Positions 1 to 11,283 of a DNA stretch of 64,000 nt are shown here, in pieces (position 1 is the first letter of the stretch; each line of letters starts with the position of its first letter). Made by a program: the position numbers and the translations under genes. The DNA lies in assembly GCA_036320915.1 (NCBI GenBank), contig JAXBDG010000021.1, positions 744,001 through 808,000 of the forward strand, written 5' to 3'. The stretch is from Linnemannia elongata (taxonomy: Eukaryota > Mortierellomycota > Mortierellomycetes > Mortierellales > Mortierellaceae). The notes below the pieces were generated by a model. That model had not been told where the DNA came from, ran no database searches, and saw only the letters and a list, made by a program, of their open reading frames with translations.

Positions 1-395
1 AAACTCTGTTGCGGGGTCCGGTTTAAACAGGCGATTGAGTTGGACCAGATGTTGGGTATTGATTGTTCCAATATTTGTCTTATCGACGCGCCCGATAAGT
101 ATATCGTACGTCTCCATAAAAAAAAAACGAGTTGATCGGAGCGCGCTTAATGCTTGTGAGGGACTGACAACGTTGAATAGAATACTAATCAAAGTATCCG
201 CGTTTTCTCTTCGAATAGGGAAAATCGTTTTTGAGTTTGTTCCAAGGACTAGCTTTGCTGTACGGAATAATCCCCTTGGGCCTGTACCGTGCGCCAGACC
301 GCGAATTGAACAATGCCATGCCGTTCGTCTTTAGCAATCCCTTGCCAGGAATCATCATTAAGGACACCGACAAGATCTACGTCCTCAAGTCTTAG
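1..395 (+). CDS. Slo/BK-type calcium-activated potassium channel, C-terminal end (5' part lies outside the window)
   Basis: Two exons are visible: 1-105 (open at the left edge, frame starting at base 1) and 219-395. The intron 106-218 has a GTACGT donor, an AATAG acceptor and a TACTAAT branch-point-like box at 183-189. The joined frame reads a short beta/alpha stretch (LIDAPDKYI), then GKSFLSLFQ, IIPLGLYR, a segment with SNPLPG, and ends KDTDKIYVLKS. The order 'Gxxf..l / iiplGLYR / NPp / D.iyvL' is what I know from the last RCK (Ca2+-sensing) domain of Slo/BK channels, which sit in the plasma or an internal membrane and gate K+ flow. Pore and voltage sensor are not in the window, so ion selectivity cannot be judged. 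Another RCK-containing K+ channel or transporter is the main alternative. It converges on the CtIP gene, 151 bp away. Confidence 0.62.
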
Positions 396-546
396 TATCC
401 CCTACTCTTCTTCCTATCATCCTTCATGTTATCAAAGAAATCTCGTCATTTCCAACGTGTACAATACAATCTCTAGAATCGCATTTATTTTTACAATCCA
501 ACAACAAAAGATACGAAAAGAAATGAGAAACTAAAGGAGAAAACGA

Positions 547-3500
547 TCAAAATTTGGAACGAGATGATACCCCAGAAGGACCCGCACGACCTGAGCTGCC
601 TCCACCGCCATCATACTGTTGGCGCTGCAGCTGTTGCTCTGTCTGATGCGACTCCTGTTGCCGCTTCCGCTCACGTCTCTCTCGATCAATCTCATCCCAC
701 TTCTTACGTTCAGGCGTGGACGGGAAATCCGTGTCCCAGTACCCCGGTGGCGTCATCGGCGGCATATGTTGTACGCGGTGCCTCGAAACCTGCTGGATCC
801 GATCCTGTAATCGCTCCCCGTCCGTCTTTTCCCACACCTCCTTCTCGCCCGGCCGAGGAATCGGTTGAAAGAAATGGCTGTATCCATCTGGCAATGGCAA
901 TGGGCCCGTTATCTCGTAGAACTGTAAAAATGCAACAAATAAAAAAGAGCATTAATTAAAAAATCGATGTCACACACCACCGAACTACTACACCCAATTC
1001 AAACAGAAATGCAAGAACTTACGCGTCGACAGCATTCACAGTTATGTCCATGCATTAGTTTCCGTTTGCTCTTGCGCCTCTCGGTATAGTTGTAGATACG
1101 CTCTTCAGGAACATTTGCCTTTGGTGGAGAGATGCCTCTACGAGCAGAGGTTACAGATGTCTCTTCAAAGTCTACCATCCCGTCCGAATCCCGTCGCTCG
1201 ATAACACCAGCCTCAGGCGGACTATTTTCCTTGTCAGACCCTCCATCATTATCTTCGATATCGACATCTGCTCTTTCTCCTCCGTCACCGCCATGGCTCA
1301 CATTCCCCGGAGCTGCATGATCGTCCTCGGCGATCTCAATCACCTCTTGGGTCGCCTTGATTGTCGGCACAGGCTTGTCTCCTCTGATGCCCTGGAACTC
1401 AAGGGGCGTCTCAAGGACAACACTGGCTGGTGCGACGGGATCTGGGTCCTCATAGACAGTAAATGGTTCGGCAGAACTGGAGTTTTGCCTTCCGCCATTC
1501 GGAACAGCCGCCATCCTGGAAGACTTTGAGTGATGTTTATCAGTGGTAGTTGTTTTGGCAGCTCCTGCTCTCATCATCACTCCCGCTCGCAATCCTGAAT
1601 TCACTTCTCCTCCAGCCTGCCGATGAGCTGGCGAGCCCTTCACACCTTTGGCAGCCGTGTACGACCGTGCGGAGGTCTTTTGAGTGATGAAATCGGCTGT
1701 ATCGAACATTGACGGTGAGGATCGATCCGAAGCATAGTCGTGCAAGGAAGCCGGCGCATGATCCTCTGCTGGGATTGAGTCGGGTGCCACAGTGATCCAC
1801 TGCTGTTCTTGTTGCGCAAAGGATGTTGTGGCTTTCCTGTATGAACGAGAGAGGGGTGTGCTAGGTGACTCATGACGATGCCTTGGCTGTCCACGAAGGG
1901 TTGGTCTGTTGCTCGGGCTGGTATAGCCGTCAGAGTCTTCGTCGTCGTCCTCAGAGTGAACCTGGTACTGTCGAAGGCGCAAGGTCATGTCGGACGGAAA
2001 TGTAGGAGACATAGCGGAGCCCTCATACTCCACTGAGGTATCGTTCCCATCTGAAGAGTTCAAAACAGTAGTCTCCATTCTAGGTCTCTTCGGACTCGCG
2101 CTCGGTCCAACGAACCCCTCAGAGCTCGATCCATCGTCTCGATCAACCAGGATATGAGGCTCCTCGGCTGAACCCTTGCCCGTAGCTCGTCTAATGTTAG
2201 TGCTCGATTTCCGGTGCTCGGCTTGGCCTCCTGGCACAAAGCTTGTGGTAATCTGATTATAGATGGTGTTACGCTCCGTCCTCTCCTGTCGCTGTGACGA
2301 AGTCTCACTGCCCTCCAACTCGAAACGAGCACGCTTAAAACCTCCTTCGTAGCTGGAGACCGGTAAACTTCTTTGGTACTGCTGCTGCTGAAGATATTGC
2401 TGTTGAGGGATGGCAGTTTGGAATGGTGACATGTATTGAGAGGCATTGAGAGGCATGGCTTCCCTCATTCGTTGCTGGTATTGCTGTTGGATCTGGTCCT
2501 CCCTCCACTGAGTCCACTTTGTTTTATAGGCGTCCTTGTATACAATCATCTGTTCACATCTCAACTCCTGTGCTGTCGCTCGATTCTCGGCAAACTTGCA
2601 CCGGGTCTTCCATGCTCGGAGTTCTTCTTGACAGCCGCACTTGCAATTAAACGGCTTGAGCGGTTCTTTGAGAGCCGACGGTAGCTTTGGAGAGCGGGTA
2701 TCAGCATCCTGGTTCTGTCCTCCATTGTGTGATTTGCCTTGGATAGGCAACCCCGGTTCCTTCTTTTTAGGAGTTCTATGAGTAATAGGCGTCATAAATA
2801 ATCATTTAGCTCTATGCATGACAACGATACCTTTTTCTTATATTTCGCGGAGAAATAAACCATAACCTACATCTCATCGAGGATTTGGGTGATGGACTGA
2901 CTAAGGAACTGATGGCGAGCAGACAAGTCATTGTCGTCCTCGTCATTCCTTGCTGTTTGTGCCAAGGTCTTTGCTTCGGAGGGCTTTTGATGTGATGACG
3001 GTCGTGATGTTGAAGGCTCGGCCGTTGTATTGTCAGCCCGACCTCCAGCTTTGTCAGCCTTTTTGCTGTGGGCCATCCGAGCAAGCTCCATTTCCAGTTC
3101 CTCAAGCCGAAGAGTCATCATATTCCGATCCTGCTGATATTCCTTGGCCGTCATGCACCAGTCAATCGCACTCAACTTGTGTCGCTGTGCCGCCTCCTTC
3201 AGAATCCTATTCTCCGCCTCTAGTTCTATTCATGAAACCAACAGCACGTTAAAAAGCCAATTTAGACTGGTTGGTTTCCACTATCTGCACCATTACCTAT
3301 AACAAAAGACCCATGACGACTAAAACAAGGCAGACTTTTTCCCACGAACCTGCATTCCGCTGTTGCAGAGCTTGCGCATGATGAGCGGCTTGCATGAGGT
3401 GGTCGTGTATTGCCATGGGTGCAGCAAAGTTGTAGTTGGAAGTCTCAGCGGTAGAGCGTTGTTGTTGTCTGCTACTGCTGTTGCTTTTATCGCGATTACT

Positions 3501-3836
3501 GGTTGATGACTGTGCTGCGGATGAACTTGACTTTCGTGCATGGTGCTCCTGCACCTCCTCCTGATGTCGTCGTGGTTGTGCTTCTGATGGTTGATGCTGT
3601 TGGTTTGGAGTATGTTGCTGCTGGGGCTTTGGCGCTTGTTTTCGTCGGATGTTTGTATTGGCTGCTACTGCCTGAGTATGATGCGACGAGTGATTGCTGG
3701 CATTAGGGTGTTGCCGTGCAGTTGTTGTTTTAGGTGCTGGTGCTTGAGTGGTAGATTGGATTTGTGGATGAGGTGGACGGGTCGGCGCCTGGCCTGCATC
3801 TGCATCAGCATGCGATAGTGTTTCGTCAGGACGCAT
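547..3836 (-). CDS. CtIP/Sae2/Ctp1-family DNA double-strand-break end-resection factor
   Basis: Model: complement(join(547..921,1023..2775,2871..3225,3350..3836)), 989 aa; all three introns are GT-AG and keep frame. The C-terminus carries the family signature: the zinc-type CxxC in HGHNCECC (about residues 857-863), then, across an intron, SRHR (911-914) and PPMTPPGYWDTDFPST. These correspond to the CxxC, RHR and CDK-target TP elements of CtIP/Ctp1, which activates Mre11-Rad50-Nbs1 nuclease to start homologous recombination in the nucleus. The N-terminal exon is Q/H/S-rich and disordered. The second exon contains a predicted coiled coil (ELEAENRILKEAAQRHKL), fitting the oligomerisation region. 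The third exon adds an unusual CKCGC motif followed by another charged helical stretch, then a long disordered linker. The ATG at 3836 is the first in frame and could be a few codons off. Only the C-terminal domain is diagnostic; the middle is poorly conserved by nature. Confidence 0.85.
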
Positions 3837-4362
3837 GGCGAGTCGCGAGTGGTTGGGTTGTGGAAAGGAGTGGAGAGGAACGGATGCGAAGAGACAAGAA
3901 AGAACTGAGGAGGCAAAGTGGTGGCAAAAATAATCTCGCGTTGTTGTGAGCGAAATAAAAGCTGCTCGTGACTGGTCAAGTTTGGTGGCAATTCCGGGCT
4001 CTCTCTCGTTCTAGATAAAAAAAATCAAACTGTCCGAATCTCATTCTTCTCGCCGACCTAACCTGCGCGACAACAGAACCCTTGCAGCTCACAAAGCCAT
4101 TATCTAAGGTTGGAGCGACGTCTCGATGAATATGCAATAGGTAGACAAGAGTATGCAGAAGATGATGTTTATTATGACGATCAAGATCACAAGAAAAAAG
4201 AAAAAAAAAAAAAAAAAGAGTGTGACTGAGGAAACACAAGAACATAAAGAGGCCTATGCATGGCTGGGGAGTGCAACGGACAACTTTAAGGGTAAGACTC
4301 CGGCGACGACAACTGTCCTTGTTATCGTCTTCAACACACACATAGCTTCAAACTTCATTCTC

Positions 4363-5979
4363 CTAAAAATGAAGTGAAACCTCCTGCTCGGATGTGGTGT
4401 AGAGAATCTCACTCTTGCGGAAGCCGTTGAACTGAGAGGCAGCCGTGATGGTGTAGGCTCCCATGTTCTCAAAGTAGAGCCAGTCGCCAGTCTCCATGAG
4501 GGGCAAGCTCGACTTGGGCGAAATGCAGTCAATGCTGTCGCAGGTGGGGCCCCAGACAGAGGCGTAACCATGGGGCTCAACAACGGCCTGCTTGTAGGTG
4601 AAAGCGTTGTCCTTGACAAGAACCTTGGGCTCACAGACCTGGTGGTCAAACATGATGCAGTTGAACGAGCCGTACATGCCATCGTTGATGTAGTACATGT
4701 GCGAGGGGCTTTGGCTCTGCTCGGCGGTGAAGGCTTCAGCGAGATCGCGAACAATGGTGCGGCGGGCAATGACCTGGGTGGCGAGGGTGAAGGCCGATCC
4801 GACGTAGTAGCGACCGGGCTCGGCAATGACGCGAACCTCGGGGCCGAACAAGGCATCGACAGTAGGTCCCAAGATGGTGGCAACCTTCTCGAAGGTGATT
4901 CCCTCAGTCACATGAGCAGAGGGGAATCCACCACCGACGTCCAAGAAGTTGAACTCATAGCCGTACTCTCTGGCCTGGTCAAAGACACGGCGGGCGCGAA
5001 TGACGGCCTCGCCGAAGGCGTTAGCATCGAAGCAGCCAGATCCGACATGGAACGAAACTCCAATGACGTCCAATCCCAGCTCCTGAGCAGTGGCCAGCAA
5101 GAATCCAGTGGTGTCGAGGGGAGCGCCAAACTTGAGTCCGAGCTTGCAGAGCGACTTGGAGTCGTCGGTCAAGATGCGGAGGACCAACTGGGCCTCGGGA
5201 TGGAAGCGCTTGATCTTGTGGAGCTCCTCGGCATTGTCGAAGGTCATCATGCGGACCTGGTTGGTGTAGGCGTACTTGACGAAGGAGTTCTGCTTGCAGG
5301 GGTTGGCATAGATGATGCGGGAGGGATCAACACCCATGTTGAGGACGGACTGGATCTCGTTCTTGGAAGCACAGTCGAAACCGGCACCGAGAGAGGCCAG
5401 GAGACGCATAACCATAGGATCGGGGTTGCACTTCATAGCTATTTGAACGAAGAAAAGTTTAGAATAGATGAAAAAAAATGGGGTGAGTCGGATGATCGGA
5501 ATATGAAAAGTTGTGTACGAAGAAAAACGAAAAACATCGAGGGTCCTGAGGGGAACGAATCTGATCCATTGGATCCATTTAGAATGACAAAAGGGGGAGG
5601 GAATAGATAACAACGAACTCTTGGTTGTCGTGGTGACCCGGCTCATCATCATGAACACATACTAACACAAAAATAACAACTTACCAAAGAAGGGTTCAAT
5701 ACGGGGCAAGAGAGCCTTCCAGCGCAAGTGCTGACGGTAGACCTCACCAAGATCGGCAATGTAGAAGGCGTTGTCAGCTTCGGCATCCTCCATCTCGGGG
5801 TCAAAAGAGGCCAAACGGGCCTGGAGCATCTGGTCGATGGGGAGGGTGTGGACCTGGGGGAGGGCGACATCCAGGGCCATCTCGGCCTTGACGCGGGACT
5901 TGAGGACCTCGACCAAGGTCGGCTGGACCAAGGCGGGGACGACCTCGAACTGGTCTTGCTGCAAGGAAATATCAATCAT
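4363..5979 (-). CDS. Ornithine decarboxylase (PLP-dependent, group IV)
   Basis: Two exons, complement(join(4363..5438,5685..5979)), 456 aa; the 246-nt intron splits the codon just before the PLP site and is GT-AG. The protein converts ornithine to putrescine, the entry step of polyamine synthesis, in the cytosol as a homodimer. Visible family features are the PLP Schiff-base lysine in PFFAMKCNPDP (K101), SFHVGSGC, the glycine loop FLDVGGGFP, the phosphate-binding EPGRYYV, YGSFNCIMFDH, and the catalytic cysteine in WGPTCDSID (C398), with the C-terminal barrel ending GDWLYFENMGAYT. Length fits eukaryotic ODC (about 420-470 aa). The WGPTCDSID sequence favours ornithine over arginine or diaminopimelate decarboxylase. 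Start: ATG at 5979 is followed by a weakly conserved N-terminus, and no upstream in-frame exon was needed. Strong antisense open frames across this gene are codon-bias shadows. Confidence 0.96.
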
Positions 5980-8778
5980 CGGTTGGATAAAAGGCGAGTT
6001 TTAAAAGGATAAAAAGGGCGGATTGGCGCGAAAGGGGCGGGTGATGAGCAGGAGCGAGTCAAATGACTACAGTAGGATGTTCTTGGTAAGAATACTAGGG
6101 GTGGTTACTCTCTCGACGGTGCCTGGACAGGGCTGTGAGAAGAGTTTAAAAGGGTAGGAGGAACAAAAGAGCGGGACGGGCGGTGGAAGAGACGGAAGAA
6201 AAGCTTCCCAATAAGAGGTTCAACGGAGTGGAGAAGAGTGGAAAACTAGACGTTTTTGAAAAGGTGAGCCTGAAGACAGTAGAGTAGTTCAGACAAGACC
6301 TTGGTTCTCGGGAAGCCAGGGAGGCGATCGCCGAAAGAGAATGGACCTGATGTTACTGTTGCGTAGCGCCGTGATGTTAATAGCAAACCGAAGGTGAACG
6401 GCCTGCCTAGATGGGAAATGGGTGGAAGCCCGGGGGATCTCTTTTAAGGGAGAAAGGTGGGGGTTGGGTTTTGTTTTTTAAAGAAAAAACGGAAAGAAAG
6501 AAGACAGCAAAAGGTTGTGGACTGTCTAGCAGATTTGAGATGGGGGCTCGGGGGACTGACTAGAGTTGAGAAACTAGTAAGAAGGCTGGGATGATCCTTG
6601 GTGGAGGATGCTGAAAGAGTGTTGGAAAAAGAAAAAAAGGGTGGGAAGAAGTAAACTGGAGGCGTTTGTTTTGTGAGCTGGTGAGCTGGGTGCTTGTGTG
6701 TGTGTTGGTTGGGTTGTTTGGAAAGTGGATGGGGAATGGATGAACAGAAAAAACTGTGAGGAGAAAAAAAAAAAAAAAAAAGTGGGAAACTGCGAAATGT
6801 GCTTTATATATGTGGGGGGCGAGAGGAGGAGATCGATTGTAATTGAAGTCGATAAGGGGCTGGAAGAGGATTGTTTGGCTCCGCATTGTTGCAGTCTGTC
6901 CAAGCACTAATCAAAGGCGACACGCGGGGTGCCAAAACTTAACGAAAACAAAACACAACAACCTGACCCACTGACTGACATGCCACACACACGCACAATC
7001 ACTCGTATTCACACACACACACACACACACATAACTGAAAAGCACAACGAGAAGAACAAGAATTGTCGCCAACCCACCACCAATTGCAAAAAATAAAAAA
7101 AACATAGAGGTGAATGAATAAACAAACAGAGTCAACTCAATCCCGATGTTACAAAATACCAATTCTTCTTTTTATTGCGGAATAAAGGATAAGCAAAAAG
7201 ATGCGGATGCGCGGATGTGCCATGGATATCTCGCCTTTTTCCTAAAGATATGATCTCCTCTCTCTCTCTAATGAACCGAGGCTGAACATGCAACACTGTT
7301 TTCTGAACCCCGCAACCACCGACTCAATTTGCATACGTGAAAATTGCGATCTGCCCTTTTTTCCCTTGAATAACGAACAACAAATGAACACCCTCCTCTC
7401 CTCTTCTCAATCATCCTTTCCATTTTTCCGCCTTTTTTCTTTACTCCATCCCTTTTTTCCTTCAACATACACTGCAGCATGCCTTTGACTTACCTCCATC
7501 GCATCTTGCTTTCAATTCCACGTACAAATAAAATGCTAATTGCCTTCTTCACGGCTTCTCTTTTTTTTCCACGGCATAACAAAAACGAAAGTGCTTCGCA
7601 AAAAGCAAATGCACTCATTCAAAACAAAAGGAAACCCGATGTCCCAAATATCTTTTTGAGCACAAAATGTGAGCGGATACAAAAAAAAAAAAAAAAAAAA
7701 AAAAAAAAGACGACCTTCAGGGTTTATCTCGTCTTCGCGATTGTCAAGTCGAGAACACAAAATCAATAAAAAAGAGTTCACGGCATGGTCCTGGGGTATA
7801 TCCGTCCCTTGGCAATGGGATGGGATAGAAAGAAAAAAAAAGAAAAATAGAAAACCTACCACGGGCTCGCATTTTTCTCTCCTCGCGAGATCCTCTGGTT
7901 GGTCCACCAGAAGCTAGAGGCAAAAAAGGCACCGAAAGTGAGGGATTATCCTCTATACCGTGAGTACTTTCCATTTTGTTCAAACTTTTTTTTTCGCCTT
8001 TGTTTTTCTTTGAGTAAAAGAAACAGAGACAGAGAAAGGTAGACAGAGAGAGAGGGAATGACAAACGAGTAAGCGAGCACAGGAACTCAAAATACCCGGA
8101 CCATTCGTAACGCACGTATGGACATGATCTGACCCTTGTTTGTTGTTTGCCTTTTTGTTGTTGTTCTTGTTGTCCGAAAGGAAAAGAAGCAAGAAAGGGG
8201 TCTCGACTGATTCTTTTTTCTTGACAGCCACGAGGCAACATTTGTGTTGCAAAGAACTACCTCTAGCAAAAAAAAAAAAAAAACTCCTTTTACTTTCCCT
8301 CTGTTGATCACTCATGACCCTCTTCTACCCCTTTTGTCGACAGAGTCTGTGGGTTGAACGGGGGAAGTGGTGGAAGAGGAGGAGTGAATGAGAGACGAAG
8401 AAGGGGGAGAGGATCAGTGATGAAGGTCCATTCTCTCTTCTCTCAGTGAAAGTCTTTCATGCATGGCCCGGTTCCTTTGTTTCTTGGTGACCCTGAGACG
8501 AAACTCGAGGGAGAGATCGAATAAGAATTTCCCAATTGCTTTTTGTGTTTCCTTTTGCTTTGCCTTTGTCCTGCCCTGCCCTACCTCCTGCTGCTCCTCA
8601 TCAGCCTGTGCGTGCACCCCTTTTTCATATGTTATATGTCGACATAATTATTATCCCACAAAATGCCTCCAAGGCGGTCCTGTGTCCGATTCTCGACAAG
8701 GTTTTTTTTCTTATGTTGCATTTGTGTGTTAAAAATAACAAAAGGGATTCAAACCCAAAAGTCCTGAGTAACCTTTCG

Positions 8779-8810
<32 letters not shown>

Positions 8811-11283
8811 TTCGCCACTCTTCTCTTCAGACTCCTTCCTTCCCTCCCTCCCTCCTTATTTTTTTTTTGTTCCTTCTTCAGGAACTGCAAATCCCCGCGT
8901 CAGAATTAAAAAAAAAAAAAAAAAACCAGGACCGATCCCTTTTTTTTTTCTGTCATTTATTAACATTTCACATTCATGCCCTTTACGGACTTGAATATTT
9001 GGACCATTCACAACTTGACAAGGCACAAGGCGGAGATCGAGTGGACCGAGATAATGCCACCACGCGAACATGCCATCCCATGCTTTTCTATGTACGCACA
9101 GGGGCTGTAGTACCAAGCGCAAAAGTGCTTTAGCAATCAAAATGCCGCGCCCATGCTCATGCCCATGCATGCATCCATCTCCGGAGTTCTCTATCCGGGC
9201 AGGGCAGATGGCATATCTTTTCAAGTACTCTCACTTACGCAGACCCCTTCACACTCCTAAAGCAGTTTTCGCGTTTGTCTTATCCTTCTTTAGGATATTC
9301 AACCCTGACCTTCTCACGCCTGCGCTCTTTATTGATCCTATCCGACCGACTCCTTCCTGTCTATCTGATAACGGTGCCTTATTAACTGATGGATCTAACT
9401 CATTCGAAAAAGCACTTTCAGAGTGGGAACATGCGATTGAAGAAAAATATTCCAAAGTGATATATCACTTTCCTCTTAGTTTTTCAATGGCCTTTGAAGG
9501 CGACATAGAGACGAAAAATAGAAAGAGCGACAAGGTCTTCGAAAAGGGAACGAACGGAATAAAAAAGATCACATTGTCTTTCTTCCCCTTGAATGGTTCC
9601 TTGAATTTTTATTTTGTCTGGACCAGGCCATTTGGGGCGCCGTTGGAGTTGTAACGGTTGTTAAAGCCGGTTTTTTTTTTTTTTTTGAGTTTGCTCATAT
9701 CCCATTCCTTTCCTCCCTCTTCTTTTCTTCTATCTCGATCTTCTATCGTTCTCGTGTTCTCGTGGGCGTTCGGACGACGTGCAATTCTTGTCATATTTTT
9801 TGTTTGTTCACAAGCCATGCCACTTGGAGGTGGAAGCAACCGCAAAAAACAAAGTAAACACAAAAAAATGTGGGGAGGTCATGATCATTAGGATTAACCT
9901 GCGATTGGCCCATCCCTTCACTCTCGATTGTTCACCGTACCTGAACCCGCCACCTCTTCCCTTCAAGAAGAACGTAAAAAGTACGACGAATGGGCACCCC
10001 TCTTTTTTTCTTGGTTTGACAGAAGGAAAAACATGCAATCAGAGTTTCGATTCATTCGTTTGACATGCGATCGAGTGTGTGTGCTCGTACCACTGAACCA
10101 GAACCTGCGACTTTTGAACGAATGACGGCTCGACAACGCGGCGACACGCCAATATGAGCAACAGGGAGTACTATCCAGCAGACGTTTTGCATAGCCAAGT
10201 CTTAGTTTCTCTGCTTATGCTGATGCTTATGTCTATGCGAATAATCCTCGCGCCTTCGGGAGCTCCTTTTTCGATCATCTCCGTTAAGGCTTTCTTGGCG
10301 GTTTATTGGTTTCTCTGAAGCTTTGGTGAAAGCAAACGCACCAGTAAACGTGTTTTGTATTATCCTCCAACGAGTCCCCACCCATTCAAGATAATAATAC
10401 TCTCCCAGTTTCAGGTTTCGCGTGTGCTTAAGACCATCGTTCATTTTTTCTCTCCCTTTCTCAACTCCAGATGTGTGTGGAATTAAGGTCGAGAACGATG
10501 CTATACACATAAACACATTGTCCTTTGCAAAAGTATCCCAATGCGAAAAGTTTGTTGGAGATTATGCCAACGGAAAGTTTATCGGATGGATGTGTAGAAC
10601 GTTTCTCCCTTCACCTTAACCTTCCTCTTTTCCTTCCTCCGATATGATACAGTATGCAATGCGTGTGGTTCAAAACGAAGAGTCGTACCTTTTACACATT
10701 AGCAAAAAACTCTTTGCATAATATCTTGGCCAGCAAGGTCTGCATGCTTGTTGAGCGTGTATGCGCATTCTGCGTTCTTGCTTTAAGTGTAGACGCGCCT
10801 GCGTGCGTACGCTTTGCATGAGCAAAGAAAGATTCTCCAGACTTGCTCAACAACATCTGAGAATACGTGTTGGTGCGCCGCCACGCGCTTCTTGAAATCG
10901 AAAGAAACACCCCCCCAACGCGAGCGACCGACCGATATCAAACTTCGTACCTCTGTTTCTCCTTAGCACCTATTTCGTGTGCACTATGGGGCACTAGCAT
11001 CTTTTAGTAGGTTGTCCCTTGTGTGAGAAAAGGATTTCAGCAGAGGGGCCAATTCTTGGTCCGCAAACCACAATTGACTTTGGGGTTATGTGGACAAGAG
11101 AAACATGACATCAAGCGACATTATAAACGACGTGGCTGGTACCTTTTGGTTTCCAGAAACATAAACAAAGAATCATTAGACACCTCCTGAGCCTGTGACA
11201 AGAGAATAGTGGAGCCCTGATAACCCCTTCGTCAATAAAAGCACAACAAGGTGTAATTCTTAAGGGGGCTTGTTTATTAGCGT
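5980..11283. other. Gene-poor stretch between ORNITHINE decarboxylase and P58IPK; ODC leader and promoter at its left end
   Basis: I see no supported coding gene in these 5.3 kb. The left part (about 5980-6910) is probably the ODC 5' leader and promoter. The rest is AT-rich with homopolymers: an (AC)n run at 7011-7031, A28 at 7681-7708, A30 at 8779-8808 and several shorter A/T tracts. One open frame of 194 codons at 9070-9654 (+) has no recognisable motif and no matching exon context, so it is left out. The stretch at 11030-11283 should hold the 3' UTR of the DnaJ gene. Confidence 0.5.
7681..8808. repeat. Long poly-A tracts (A28 and A30)
   Basis: Uninterrupted A runs lie at 7681-7708 (28) and 8779-8808 (30). 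Similar tracts occur elsewhere in the window: T26-range at 17051-17076, A32 at 31312-31343, T34 at 53142-53175 and A28 at 58657-58684. They have no target-site duplications or coding tails that I can see, so I read them as simple homopolymers rather than retroposed poly-A tails. Confidence 0.8.

Noticed and set aside
4570..5610. A 346-codon open frame on the plus strand opposite ornithine decarboxylase
   Set aside because: It mirrors the ODC coding exon codon for codon (rich in L/V/E/G from the reverse of common codons), has no domain, and runs across the ODC intron. It is a shadow of biased codon use.
9070..9654. A 194-codon open frame on plus
   Set aside because: No motif, no matching exons, mixed composition with Cys/Pro-rich start; it lies between homopolymer tracts. 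Chance frame is the better explanation.
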